Below, in pieces: positions 25,188-37,159 of a DNA stretch of 64,000 nucleotides. The stretch is from Apostichopus japonicus. Its lineage: Eukaryota > Echinodermata > Holothuroidea > Aspidochirotida > Stichopodidae. Each line of letters begins with the position of its first letter. Position 1 is the stretch's first letter. The position numbers and the translations under genes are program-made. The notes under the pieces were generated by a model that made no database searches, was not told the DNA's origin, and saw nothing but the letters and a program-made list of their open reading frames with translations. The DNA is taken from assembly GCF_037975245.1 (NCBI RefSeq), contig NC_092577.1, positions 36,510,898 to 36,574,897 on the forward strand, in the 5' to 3' direction.

Positions 25188-25374
25188 AGAATTTTAGAAA
25201 CTGAGCTACAGTGATGATGTGTAATGCATATCTGAATTAAAGTTGTAAGGGAACTGCATTCTTCATCCGCACACTACAAAATAAATTCTCCAGGCAGTCT
25301 TGTGTGAAACGTGAGGTAAGAAAAAAATTGTGTTCATGTTCAAGGATATCTTCTTGAATGATTGAGTATTCAAA

Positions 25375-26560
25375 AAGTGCCGGCTCCCACCTGAGCAAGC
25401 GGCTCAGGAAAGGGGGGAGCCGGTACTACAATTTATTGAATAGCGCCACCAATTTCCCTCAATTGGTGGCGCTATTCAATAAGTTGTATTACCGGCTGCC
25501 CCTCTTTCCTGAGCCAAGGGGCTCAGGAAAGGGGGGAGCCGGTACTACAACTTATTGAATAGCGCCACCAATTTCCCTCAAAGACCCCCTCTTACTACTG
25601 CCAAACGGCTCAGGAAAGGGGGAGCCGTCACTACAACTTATTGAATAGCTCCATCAATTTCCCTCAATTGGTGGCGCTATTCAATAAGTTGTATTACCGG
25701 CTCCCCCTCTTTCCTGAGCCGCTGCCTCAGGAAAGGGGGGAGCCGGCACTACAACTTATTGAATAGCGCCACCAATTGAGGGAAATTGGTGGCGCTATTC
25801 AGTAAGTTGTAGTACCGGCTCCCCCTCTTTCCTGGGCCAAGCGGCTCGGGAAAGGGGGGATCCGTCACTACAACTTATTGAATAGCGCCACCAATTTCCC
25901 TCAAAGACCCCCTCTTTCTACTGCCAAACGGCTCAGGAAAGGGGGAGCCGTCACTACAACTTATTGAATAGCGCCATCAATTTCCCTCAATTGGTGGCGC
26001 TCTTCAGAAAGTTGTAGTACCGGCTCCCCCTCTTTCCTTATTGAATAGCGCCACCAATTTCCCTCAAAGACCCCCTCTTACTACCAAACGGCTCAGGAAA
26101 GGGGGAGCCGTCACTACAACTTATTGAATAGCGCCATCAATTTCCCTCAATTGGTGGCGCTCTTCAGAAAGTTGTAGTACCGGCTCCCCCTCTTTCCTTA
26201 TTGAATAGCGCCACCAATTTCCCTCAAAGACCCCCTCTTAGTACCAAACGGCTCAGGAAAGGGGGAGCCGTCACTACAACTTATTGAATAGCGCCATCAA
26301 TTTCCCTCAATTGGTGGCGCTATTCAGTTAGTTGTAGTACCGGCTCCCCCTCTTTCCTGGGCCAAGCGGCTCGGGAAAGGGGGGATCCGTCACTACAACT
26401 TATTGAATAGCGCCACCAATTTCCCTCAATTGGTGGCGCTATTCAGTAAGTTGTAGTACCGGCTCCCCCTCTTTCCTGGGCCAAGCGGCTCGGGAAAGGG
26501 GGGATCCGTCACTACAACTTATTGAATAGCGCCACCAATTTCCCTCAAGACCCCCTCTTA
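25375..26560. repeat. Palindromic higher-order repeat array, period about 160 bp
   Basis: Two hairpin modules alternate. One pairs GGCTCAGGAAAGGGGGAGCC with its complement; the other pairs AATAGCGCCACCAATT with AATTGGTGGCGCTATT. The marker CAAAGACCCCCTCTT recurs at about 25579, 25902, 26065, 26225 and 26544, giving spacings of about 160 and 320 bp. Copies are nearly identical, so amplification was recent. There is no coding potential. Confidence 0.9.
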
Positions 26561-27312
26561 CTACTGCAAATGTATTGCGGAACCTTGAAATTCGACAATA
26601 AGTAAACATGAAAAGAACGTTCGAAAAATTGTACACAGTGCACCTCGTCATATATTCATTCTGCTGGAAAAGAAATATGCTAATAACATTAGTTCGATGT
26701 GTAAAGTTTTTTTTCTTAAAGGAATTATCGAAATCATGAATCCCAAATGATACAGTAATTAGTGTTAACAATTTTTTAGGCTATAGGTTTGATACATTAT
26801 TAATTTTAGCAAAAGAAAAAGTATGGAATTGAAATAAAATCTTTTATAAATTGTTTAATATGTATAATAAATTCAAAATATTTAATGGAAATGAATCACT
26901 AAGGTAAAGTTATCTTTAAGTGAGCATTCATTCATTATATAGCAGACACATTCAATAATTGTATCACTGTTACCCATAATTATACAAGTAAACGACAACA
27001 GGGTAAATAATTAAAATCATTAAAACAGAAAAATAGAAAAATAGAAATAAAACACTAAGCTTAACATGAAACTGTACAAGACACTGATGAGGTAAGAATA
27101 TATTCATTTTTGCGAAGAAAAAATTGTATTATTTGGACCCATGAATATATAATAAAGACAACGATATGACGTAATACAAATTTCTTTCTTTCTTCTCTCC
27201 ATCCCTTGTCTATTAATCCCCTTACATCTATCTCTTTGTGTTCACCATGATCATTAACCTGTCTGTATTCTGTACGTGTTTTTGTCCCTTCTGTTACTGT
27301 TTCATTTAGCAT
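26561..27312. other. Intergenic, no gene seen
   Basis: AT-rich unique sequence; no coding evidence. Confidence 0.3.
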
Positions 27313-27410
27313 TTGAAGAAGATCCTGCTAGGATCGAAACGTCAGGCCGACTTACTTTTACACATTCTCCTACACGGGCTTTCTAGTGGACAAGCAGTTT
27401 GCTAACAGTT
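27313..27410 (+). other. Hammerhead-like motif of Penelope-type repeats, copy 2
   Basis: TTGAAGA, a GATCC-TGCTA-GGATC stem-loop, then GAAACGTCAGGCC and CTTACTTTTACACA. Here the GAAA side is intact but the first core base is T instead of C. Together with 24091 it shows a repeat with each copy broken at a different core position. Confidence 0.45.
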
Positions 27411-28369
27411 TTATTTTATTTTGTAATACAAATAAATAGAATATTAAGAGACAAAACAAAGTGCACAATAATTAACAAAGATAATCCAATGAGGCTTAAA
27501 ATTGCAGCATGCACTGAAATATAACATTAAAAAGGAAATTTACATTATATTGTACACATTAGTATTTTACAATATTATTAAAAGGACAAATGCAGGCACC
27601 AAACTCATCAATCTCCATTTGTTTTTCTTTCTCTTAACTTTTACCAATAATTACAAAGCTTGTACCGACAGTATCACTGTTCATAGGATAACTATCACGT
27701 GTAAGTTTAACATTACCATAAAAGTGCAAAGGTAATGTATACTTAGATGTTAATAAACTAATAACATCATTTTGTACATCAGCCTTTCTACTTTCTTTCG
27801 TATATTAAACATTTACATCGCAATTATCATGGACTTTAACTACTGTACTTAGAGCCTTCAAATACACGTTTCGTGAGTTGATTACAAAACAAGGTAAAAA
27901 TAAAGCGAACGAACGATCTCTATCAGCTCTGAAACGATGACCAAGGATGGACAATCTTAGATATTTATACGGTTAACGTTTCACACTAAACAAGGAATCT
28001 TTTAGGTCAAAATATACACCAAATATACACACTATAGATATAAGCAAACCTTAGCAAAATGGTCACAATATAGCCTATATAATTAACATGCTAATGAGCA
28101 ATGTATATTACCAACATTTCAACCTGCATACAGAATTAAAAGCTTTACAAGAATTTAGCGTAGTAAACTCAGTTATCGCTGGTAGTCAAAATACATCGCC
28201 TTAATAAAAAATAAGGGATGACATTCGGATAAACGCTAGAAGTGTAGTATTTGGTTTCATGAGAAAGCACCTCGACAGTTGTATGGACATTAGAAAATCT
28301 TTCATGATATAGGGAAGATATAGTCAGCTTACCGTAAAGATAATAACGCTAATATGAAGCCAGTCTCAC
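27411..28369. other. AT-rich flank downstream of the polymerase ORF
   Basis: No integrase, capsid, ATPase or protease gene recognised, and no inverted-repeat end of a polymerase-bearing element found. Confidence 0.4.
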
Positions 28370-31300
28370 TCAACTTGTTTTTAAGTACCCAAATGGAATT
28401 GTGGACAAATCGTCGAGCAGTACCCTCTTTTCATAGACCAACCTGTACATCTTAGTCCCCTTTTGTGTTACAATATTACCTCTTTTTCTTTGAATAGTTG
28501 ACTGTGGAACCCGTACAGAAGTCGATACATTGCAATCTAAAACTATATCTTTAATTTTCTGAAAGTTAATTACCTTAGAAGTACTATGATTCAGTGAGAA
28601 GCCTTTCACCTTGCAGACGTATATCGGCGCACTACTCGTGGGGCTTATCACTTTGTAGGCATAATTCTTTGGCCCGGCGGACACAAATTCATCGATGTAG
28701 CTGTTTTTGCCATAATCTTTTTCTAACTCATCTGTCATATCACCCAGATACCTACCGGTTGGGGGATTGTATTCCCCATCTTTACTTATATATATAATAG
28801 AATCTGTATCGAAGTAGAGGACGCGGTCATCGAGTTGCTCAAGGTACGAGTACAGTTTGAGTCGTGCTTGCGCTGTTGTATACGCGGCTATGAATATGTT
28901 TGTGTTTGGAGCTGGTTGTACATATTCATCAGCTACTCGCCACTGAACTTCCGCTGTTTGATCATCATTAATATATCTTATATTTTCGATGAGTGTTCTT
29001 TTTTCGCGGAACATCTTGTATAGTTCCTCAATATCTTTAACAAATTTTGTTTGAGTTGGGTTATTCCTTTGCCCAAACTTTCCCCAAAGTGAATTCAACA
29101 TCAGCTTTGCTAACATTCTTTTTCCCGGATTCTTTTGAATATCATGGTAATTCAGCTCAATCCCTTCTCTTACTTTGTATTCATCGATATATCTTCTCCT
29201 TTCTTCTTCTTTGTTACATTCAGGAGGCCAACCTTCGGATTCTTGCTTGACTTTTAAGAATCTGTTTACATAACCTGAAAAGAGACTACCTGTATCTTTG
29301 CTTGTTTCTTCAAAATGCCAAACTTCTCGTATCTCAGTAATTTGGTACCCCATTTCTACAGCTTTCTTTACCTCATCTGTAACCCACGTTCCGCGGAGTT
29401 GTCTCTCTTTCTGATTGTGGATGCACTTCTTGGCACCTTCTTCAGCGCAAGTTCTACAAAGGGGAAAGAGAAGCTTCCCCTTAACTCTGTATGGTAAGAC
29501 CGGATGAAGTAAACCGAATGGTGGTAAGACTGTGCACTTAATGAGTCCTTCATAATCCTGCAGTTTGTCTACGTTTAAATCTTCCTGAATAATTTTGGGA
29601 TGGCCGATAGGATATTTACCGTATTTGTTCACCCAAGGATAAAGGGAACACACGTCAATATACCGTATTTTATCAGTGCCGCTAACTTTATGGTAAAGTT
29701 TTGTGGCATTTGTTCGTCCTCCATAAAATGCCTCCTGCGGAATGAGAGGACCAGTCCTTGGATCAGGGTCTGCTAGTTGATCAATGAAATATTTCATTTC
29801 TTTATCTTTCCGTAATTGCTCTTCGTAATCACATTCCCAAATCTCCTCTAACTCATAACCTTCGTTACGAACGATATCGGATCGATCTAAGCAATGTTTA
29901 TATGCATCATTGGTTGTCTCGAATGTACCCGGGCCGCTGTTATTATTAGGGCAGCATTTAGGGCAGCCGTGCCAGTAGCAGCCGTAAAATTCATACACCT
30001 TATTTGTGTCTTTACAGAAGCCATCAACTCTGTATTGCAAAATTTTCTTTTCTCCTTTGTGAAATACGTGTTGTATTTCACATTTGTCCTTCTTTTCCAT
30101 CCACTTTAGCCATTTTATAGCTATTGCAGACTGCTTTTGATATCTTTTCGTACCTTTAATAAGTGCAATTTTGTTTTCCTCCAGGAATTGTGTTTGAAAC
30201 ACACGCATAGCCACAGATGCGATTGTTACACACTTCTCAAATGGGTCTTCGTCTGCCAAATCTTGCAGCAATGCTCGAAACCTGCCGCATCCACGACGAA
30301 GTAAGTCAACGTCTCCTTTGCAGTACTTGAGGATTTCCTCTTGAAAGCAAAATTTCTTATCTTTTTGTTCTTTGTACCATTGCGCAAACTTGTTTCTATC
30401 CTCACTTGTCATTTCGTCAGGGCAGTACATGTCCTGTTCTGGCCATTTACCTTCGTAATCTTCGTTGGCTTCTTGGTTAAAACGGTGGGGAAAGTACCCT
30501 TTCTGTTCCTCCACTCCAAACGTCTTTGAAAAATTCGCCAGGCGCATTGGTATAAAGTTGAAGGAATCTATCAGTTTGATTGTTTTCTTTTTCTCACTTT
30601 TGATGGTAAGCCTCATAATCTTCGATCCATTCATCAGGACGTCCGGGCATCTCCCTGTCTTGGTGAGATACGATAAGACAAAATGTCCATCATAACCTTT
30701 CATGTTATGAGCTATAGCAATTGCGTCCGAATTTGTCTCTGTCAACAACCACTCGCAAAAGGCTGAAACCGTCGTTTCTCCTTTGAATATTTTCTGTTCT
30801 CGATTATTGCAAGTGCCACAAACTTTGTCAAACTCCGGCCATTCCAAACAATTGGCACATACCCGTTGGGCCACACAGAAGTTTGGAATGTGTTTGTACA
30901 CGGTAATAGTGTTGCTATGACCTTTTGATTCATCTCCAGTGCAGATCATATCTTGTCGACATTCGAAGTCGAAAAAGATAAATAATCCAGACGTTTTACT
31001 GCGGGTACTTTGTTTCGGTCGTATTATCTGCATATAACAATCGTGTGTTTTAGGTTTTTGTGACTTGCACAAGGAACAGTATATTTCTCCGCATTTGTGT
31101 TGATCTTTTTTTGCTTGTCTGCATTTTTCACATCTAGTAATTCGCTTGCAAACCGTTTTAGTTGTTTTTCCACGCGCTAATGCTTTAGGAACTTTCTTAT
31201 GGTTACTTTCACAACGTTCACTTTTAAACGTTCGGTCGCATTCTTTGCAATGTACCTTTTTCTTACGTTGGCAATCTTCTCTGTGACTGTTGAAGCAATC

Positions 31301-32536
31301 GGTGCATATATTCATGCAACGATGATGTTCCCAAGTTTTGAATCCTCTAAAGCAAAATTCACAGAAATAATCCGTGTCTAATAGTCCAGACATGGAATTA
31401 ATTACATCATAATGATTGTCATAGTGTAGTATGTACAACTTCAGTTCTTTACGGGGCCCTTTATATATAAACTGGCACTTTTTGTAATTTTCGAAGGGAA
31501 CCACAATGATTTGATATTTTTCCATTATTTTAGTTTTCTGAAATTGATCAATTTCTTCCAGGCTACATGGGCCCTCTTCCACTCCTGCTTTTGAGTGTAA
31601 ATCCTTTGCAAGTTTTTCTTGCTCGTTGAGGCCTTTACGTATGCTTTCCCATTTAATAGATTTATCTTCATCCTTTTCAATACGTGCTTTAGCAGTGACC
31701 AAAGCTCGAGCCAGACATAAGTCTTTGCCTTCAATTGAGAGAATGCTTCTCTTGCCTTTCAGCCATTTTGTAACCTGTTTTCTTTCATGCTCTGTATATC
31801 CCTCTCCTGTGGGTACATTAATGTGTAGAACATGAATTTCCATTAAACCTTCAAGTTTAATACTCTGATTTGACTGCTGAACTTTTTCGATAGCAGCTTG
31901 AATTTTTTCCACATTTACGTCTTCTACTTTCATCAGTGGCACCCATATGGGACGGTCTATGGACCCCGGGACATGGATTTCTATTATGATACGGTCTTGT
32001 GGTGCAAACTCACTAATTAGTGTATCGATTAGCCTTTGGAAAATATCAAGCACGACCGTAAACACATCTTGTTTTTCCTCCGTGCATTTACGAATCTTAT
32101 CTTCAATAAATGATATCTCGTAATCAATTGCCTTGCTTTTAAACTTCTTTATGTGACGAATACCACTTTTCTTAATTACATAACAATCTTCAGGTTTCAG
32201 AGCTTCCTCAACATTTTGTTCAACCACTATTTGCACATGCTGATTGTGCGGTTGCAGCCCGCCTATGGAAGGATGATTATGTCTACTGTCATCGCGTATC
32301 AATGAAGATGATTGACTGTCGTTGGTCATTGAGTCACTTTCATTTTCAAGTTGAATATGTTCACTTGTTGGCTGTTCATCATCATCTTTTGTTAGTGAAA
32401 TAGAAGACGATTTGTCACTCTCCACTGAGGGTGGTGGCTGAGATTCTTCTTCACTTGAAGGTGGGTCGACGATTGTTCGTCTTCTATTTGGAGGAGGAGG
32501 TGAGTTAGACATCTTACAGTATTTGTGTTGGTACAT
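28370..32536 (-). CDS. Family B (protein-primed type) DNA polymerase, intact ORF
   Basis: An uninterrupted 1388-residue protein; the second Met (residue 9, MSNSPPPP) is an equally good start. After a Ser/Pro-rich head and an unrecognised domain comes a Cys/His cluster with several CxxC pairs (about residues 390-490). Then follow the 3'-5' exonuclease motifs: Exo I FFDFEC (about 524), Exo II HNMKGYDGHF (about 610) and Exo III YCKGDVDLL (about 740). An insert with YGCYWHGCP resembles the nuclease-fold insert of transposon and virus polymerases. The polymerase motifs are A DVCSLYP (about 960), B NSLWGKFGQ (about 1149) and C FDTDS (about 1243), with all catalytic acids present. Proteins like this replicate Polinton/Maverick-type elements, adintoviruses and relatives by protein priming. 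It is intronless in an intron-rich genome, which argues for a mobile or viral origin. No partner genes lie nearby. A TATATATAA-like site at 32584 might be its promoter (weak). Confidence 0.9.
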   Translation of the reverse strand: MYQHKYCKMSNSPPPPNRRRTIVDPPSSEEESQPPPSVESDKSSSISLTKDDDEQPTSEHIQLENESDSMTNDSQSSSLIRDDSRHNHPSIGGLQPHNQHVQIVVEQNVEEALKPEDCYVIKKSGIRHIKKFKSKAIDYEISFIEDKIRKCTEEKQDVFTVVLDIFQRLIDTLISEFAPQDRIIIEIHVPGSIDRPIWVPLMKVEDVNVEKIQAAIEKVQQSNQSIKLEGLMEIHVLHINVPTGEGYTEHERKQVTKWLKGKRSILSIEGKDLCLARALVTAKARIEKDEDKSIKWESIRKGLNEQEKLAKDLHSKAGVEEGPCSLEEIDQFQKTKIMEKYQIIVVPFENYKKCQFIYKGPRKELKLYILHYDNHYDVINSMSGLLDTDYFCEFCFRGFKTWEHHRCMNICTDCFNSHREDCQRKKKVHCKECDRTFKSERCESNHKKVPKALARGKTTKTVCKRITRCEKCRQAKKDQHKCGEIYCSLCKSQKPKTHDCYMQIIRPKQSTRSKTSGLFIFFDFECRQDMICTGDESKGHSNTITVYKHIPNFCVAQRVCANCLEWPEFDKVCGTCNNREQKIFKGETTVSAFCEWLLTETNSDAIAIAHNMKGYDGHFVLSYLTKTGRCPDVLMNGSKIMRLTIKSEKKKTIKLIDSFNFIPMRLANFSKTFGVEEQKGYFPHRFNQEANEDYEGKWPEQDMYCPDEMTSEDRNKFAQWYKEQKDKKFCFQEEILKYCKGDVDLLRRGCGRFRALLQDLADEDPFEKCVTIASVAMRVFQTQFLEENKIALIKGTKRYQKQSAIAIKWLKWMEKKDKCEIQHVFHKGEKKILQYRVDGFCKDTNKVYEFYGCYWHGCPKCCPNNNSGPGTFETTNDAYKHCLDRSDIVRNEGYELEEIWECDYEEQLRKDKEMKYFIDQLADPDPRTGPLIPQEAFYGGRTNATKLYHKVSGTDKIRYIDVCSLYPWVNKYGKYPIGHPKIIQEDLNVDKLQDYEGLIKCTVLPPFGLLHPVLPYRVKGKLLFPLCRTCAEEGAKKCIHNQKERQLRGTWVTDEVKKAVEMGYQITEIREVWHFEETSKDTGSLFSGYVNRFLKVKQESEGWPPECNKEEERRRYIDEYKVREGIELNYHDIQKNPGKRMLAKLMLNSLWGKFGQRNNPTQTKFVKDIEELYKMFREKRTLIENIRYINDDQTAEVQWRVADEYVQPAPNTNIFIAAYTTAQARLKLYSYLEQLDDRVLYFDTDSIIYISKDGEYNPPTGRYLGDMTDELEKDYGKNSYIDEFVSAGPKNYAYKVISPTSSAPIYVCKVKGFSLNHSTSKVINFQKIKDIVLDCNVSTSVRVPQSTIQRKRGNIVTQKGTKMYRLVYEKRVLLDDLSTIPFGYLKTS

Positions 32537-33203
32537 GCAAGAGCTGGTCTTCTATGATTGAAAAATCTGAAGTAAATGAAACACTATATATAAATATTCG
32601 TAGGTTCGTAATTTGATATCGAAATATATAATCTGATATGAAAATAAAACATGCAGTAGAACTACTGAGGACTGTTGCTAAACATTTGAGGGAATGTTTG
32701 GGAGTATTTGGCGCCCTGACTTCATCATTTTATCGCATTTGTAAAATCTTGGGCGCATTTGCAATCTTAACAGTTATGAGGTTCAAACGTTCTCTAGTCA
32801 GACTAGCCTAATGTGCGTAGAACTCACAATTACCAAAGCCTAATGTTATTGTTTTCACTTTCCAGTTTTCACGTACGGTGAAACGGCCAAAGTGGTTAAA
32901 AAAGTACACTCAGGGAATAGAGGGTGACGATATGGAAAAGTGCACATTTCACGAAAGGCCAAGCCATCAGATTGATGGGTAGCGTAGGTCAATTGATCTT
33001 ACTCTCTTTGCTTTAAATGGCTTGAGAGACGAATGTAGTGTGAAACTGAATGGAACGATTAATTGTGGCACGACTCATGTACATGTTACAAGAAACTACT
33101 GCTAACAAGCTTTGTCCATGTTGCACATCTTGTCAATAGTTAATCAATCTATCATTCAAAACAAAACGTTGCCTTATTAGTTACTGTACAACCGAATTAC
33201 ACA
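32537..33203. other. Upstream flank of the polymerase ORF, no gene seen
   Basis: Unique sequence ending at the target duplication of the next element. Confidence 0.4.
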
Positions 33204-33211
33204 TCTGTGGT

Positions 33212-34109
33212 CAGGCGCGGCGGAAGGGGAAAATTATTGGGGGGGGCTAATGTGTGGAGACTATCTAAGCGGAGCGCCACCATCAGTTGGCGCGGAGCGT
33301 ACAAGAAAATTTTGGGATTTTCAAACCCCCAGATGGCCGGAAACGGCACTTCCCGAGTGTTTTATGCTGCGAATACCTAGCCCTAAAATATGGGTCTCAA
33401 GCCTGCAATTTCTCAGATTGCACGTAAAAATCTGTAAAACATTGTAATTTGTATATTCGATGGTGTTTTAAGAGAGTAGCTATTACTCGTAGTGTACTCG
33501 CAAAGACGTTTTTGAGTGTAGTAAATTGCTACTTGCAATTAAATGCAATAATTAAATAAATGTCATAAGAAAAAACAGAAAGCATTTCTTAATGTCAACA
33601 AATGCGGGTAATTCCAAAACCATGTGCAGTTGCCAACAAATTTCTATGAACCAAGCACTGTCACGAATGCATGTACCCTATACAAAACAGGTGAAATGCT
33701 AATATTGTGTTTTTGTTCGTTTAATAATTGATTGCGTTTAAACATAGAGCCATGTTCCACGCCTTGCGTGTACTCGTAGTGTAAACGCAAATTTTGATGA
33801 GTGTAGCGTTTAGCTTATTACACTCTTATTTAAAACACTAATATTCGATGAGGCATGATACAGACAATGTGGTTTATAGCCAGGTGACAGGCCGAGGGTC
33901 CCCCAGCATTTACTAAAATTATTACACCTATATAGTTTACGTGTGCATCGGACAGATAGACAGTATATGCATTGAAAAATGGGCAGATGCACGTTTCGGA
34001 GCCTTGGTAAATATTGGGGGGGCTTATCATGCATTTGCCCCCTCAACTTTTTCAGTGGGGGCTGAGCCCCCCCCCCCCAAGCCCCCCCCCCCCGGTTCCG
34101 CCGCCACTG
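33212..34109. mobile_element. hAT-type non-autonomous element with 8-bp target duplication
   Basis: The ends are CAGGCGCGGCGGAAGG and, reversed, CAGTGGCGGCGGAACC. Both flanks (33204-33211 and 34110-34117) read TCTGTGGT, the 8-bp duplication expected of hAT elements. It carries the signature TCTAAGCGGAGCGCCACCAT at about 33265, also present at 23480, 40010 and 63090, which ties those repeats to one family. Long C and G runs lie near the ends. No transposase frame. Confidence 0.85.
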
Positions 34110-34117
34110 TCTGTGGT

Positions 34118-35036
34118 TTGACTTTAAGCCTTTTATTCCTGTCACATGTAGAGCCTCTAGTCTTAGTTGTAAAAGTACTTGAAGAATTATTTTAGCTACA
34201 AAATAATGATGACATATTTTGAAACGTTTGAAATATTTTAATCAGTCCCGAATTTATTCCCATGCCACGTTTAATTCTTTTCAAAATTAACCTTTAAACA
34301 AATGAAGTTCACCAATCAAACTGGATAGGCTACTTAGTCTAACACACAGACCAATATAGATCAGTTCATCATATACAAACAAACAACACTTAGCCTAGAA
34401 TACACAGCCTACCATAACTGTTTACTTTGCATTACAAGTCTGAAAAGGACAGGTGGTGTTGAATGTCACCAAATGGTGCTATGTTGTTGACTTAAAGGAA
34501 CATGCTTATGTTGAGTTATATACTTTATGCAACGATGGATTAAATATTGAAAAACATTTAGGCATGAACCGAGGAGGCGAAGTTATCATCAATTTAGCCC
34601 TAAAAGGCCATTCCAGAGATTCAGCATACTTTAAAGGGGAATACTTTGGAAAAAATTAACAGCAAACACAAAACTAACGATAACATTTTTCGTATTTCTA
34701 AACATTTGAAATTGGTATAATTTTGAGTATTCTCAAATAACCTTGTTTTCTTAGCATGTTAAAATTTAAGTTCGATATTGAATATATGCTCAGTTAAGGA
34801 AGTTGAAACATTTTTTTTTTCTGTTATGTCAAGCTCGTAGCAAGAGATTTCATCTAGTGCGAATACAACGGTTATACAAAATGCGTCTTTATTTTGTCCT
34901 TTTCTATTAATTTGGTAGCCTTCTCTATAAATATTGGCAATGATGATTATCTTTATGACAACTGCATCTATGCCTTTCGATATTTTGAGAGTTTAGTTCT
35001 GTTATGACCTTTGTAAGGAAACCACATATGATGTTA

Positions 35037-35067
<31 letters not shown>

Positions 35068-37159
35068 GCAAAAAATAAATAAATAAACGAACCCACATGC
35101 TGTATAAGCGTCTTTTCTTCTTCCAAATCGTTATGGCTTGCTTCCTTCACAAAAAAGTCCAAGAAAATGGCGACAAAATAAGGTACAGGTAGTCGCAGAT
35201 CAAACGACATCCAACTGCAGAAGCAAGCAGAACGTACAGTGTGTTAACATCGCTCATTTCCTGCTTTATAGTGGCGCTGCAAGCATAAAGGCCGGAAATA
35301 TTGTAAACCGCACGCGACACTATGATCGCATGTTAAGACTATTGACAAGAATGTTGCTGGCAGTGTGTGTATGTATTCAATCAACTAGCATCGCTTTTTA
35401 TACTATATTCAAACATCATTCAATATAATGTATGTATTGCTGAAGTGTTCACTGGTATAACACGTATTTCAAACATTCATATTTTCCTTTTGATCTACCT
35501 TTCATTTGCGTTAATACAACCCAGTTTAATATATGACACTATAAATATTAAATCGTTATTGCGTAATATGGATATTGTGCAATACTTGGACGGAAAATCC
35601 CGGTTCCAAAAAGGGTTAGACTGAAAAAAACAAACAAAAATATAGAAAAGGAACACACACAATAAATGGTGCCGTCACGTTCGTTTGCATAACGTTGTTA
35701 ATGTAATTTGTTACATATGTGGAGACTCAATGTGGAGTTATCAGTGCATGGGTTTAACGGCCAGTGATTAGCGCTTTCAAAGAAATATCAGTATAAGAAT
35801 AAGCATAAGCATATGTAGCATAAGAGCGGTGGAGTAAACAGCAACAATGTGAAACGGTGTTCACTGTCAAACAAATAGGAAAGCATTTATAAATATGATG
35901 CAACATAAAATATATCAATAAATTCCATAGGATTATTGTATCAGGTTATCAGTAAAATACTGATGAAACTGAAGGTATAGAGATATGTAAAAGCTCAAAC
36001 CAAAACCAAAAGGTCCTTGAAATATGCCAAAATGAACAGCTTATGTACCTTTAAATCTATTGCTGACTTTAGATGCATGCAAAGAACTTATGTCATTAAT
36101 ACGACAACCCGACTATAACCAGAATATTAGTTATTGGAGATACAGTAAGTAAATCAAACATTAATCATGTGACTGACATGTGATGCAATTACACTGAACC
36201 ATAATTGACAGAAATCAAGCCTCAAACTAGAACACGTTTAGTGATCAATTTTTGACAAATTTGGTGTCGAAAATAAGTCTCTATCCACTCACTCTGATAA
36301 TGAATTTCTCAAAGTTTAAAGGCATTGAAGACTCGCCCAAGCTTGTCGCTACAAAATGCAGTGAGTAATGAAACATGATACATAATTATCTTTAGCTGGA
36401 CCTGAGATGTCCATCGCTGTATCGTTTGTACAGTGTGCTGTGGGTATTGACCGCAGCTGTATGTACTGACTGTACAAGCAAGCTCTGTGTGTATTTTCTG
36501 GGATCGATGGTGGTGTCTAACTCTTTTGTTGCACCTCATTCAAAACTAGGTCAGATTACCGGCATGAGACGTTTCTTTGTGCGGGAGTTTTCACACCCTT
36601 TAATTAAACAAGCAATTTTCAAAACACAATTACAATAATCAAAGGTTAACATTTTTTTTATATGTACCAAACCATTACTGCAATATACAAATGAAGCCTA
36701 GGTAGACCCTATCATGCTTTGTTAGGCTTCGGCCCATTCAAGCATATTGTCTTTAGCAAATTGCTTATTTCGCGTAATTACATATGATCATATGTCTTAT
36801 GTATTCCCTCACGATTCTTGATGTAACATATTCATGATACAGTAGCAACGTGAGTGGATATGTTGTTGAGAGTGGGTCAAGCTCTTTGGTTCCCGTGATC
36901 AGACTCAGTCTTGTGTGACTAGTCTTACAAAGTTTATTAACTTGACATGTTAAAATAAAAGAGCGCCATCGTTTTTATTTTGTCAACAAAATAAATGGCA
37001 ACCCAGTAGACACTAAGCTTAACTATTTGATATCAACTCTACTATACGCAATCTAAGTTAAATACAGCCAGTTCACTCGACTAACTAGAACAATCCAACC
37101 GACTACAGGTAAAGCCATTGCAGTCTGGCAGTATAGAGCATGACATAGATGAACCTGCG
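34118..37159. other. Intergenic region upstream of ACOX1
   Basis: Contains a (TA)n tract at about 35039-35066. No coding exon recognised. A non-coding first exon and promoter of ACOX1 would be expected near the 3' end, but no element can be assigned with confidence. Confidence 0.4.

Noticed and set aside
34453-34659. 68-residue frame with mixed composition
   Set aside because: No homologue recognised, no splice or neighbour support, and length is within chance expectation.
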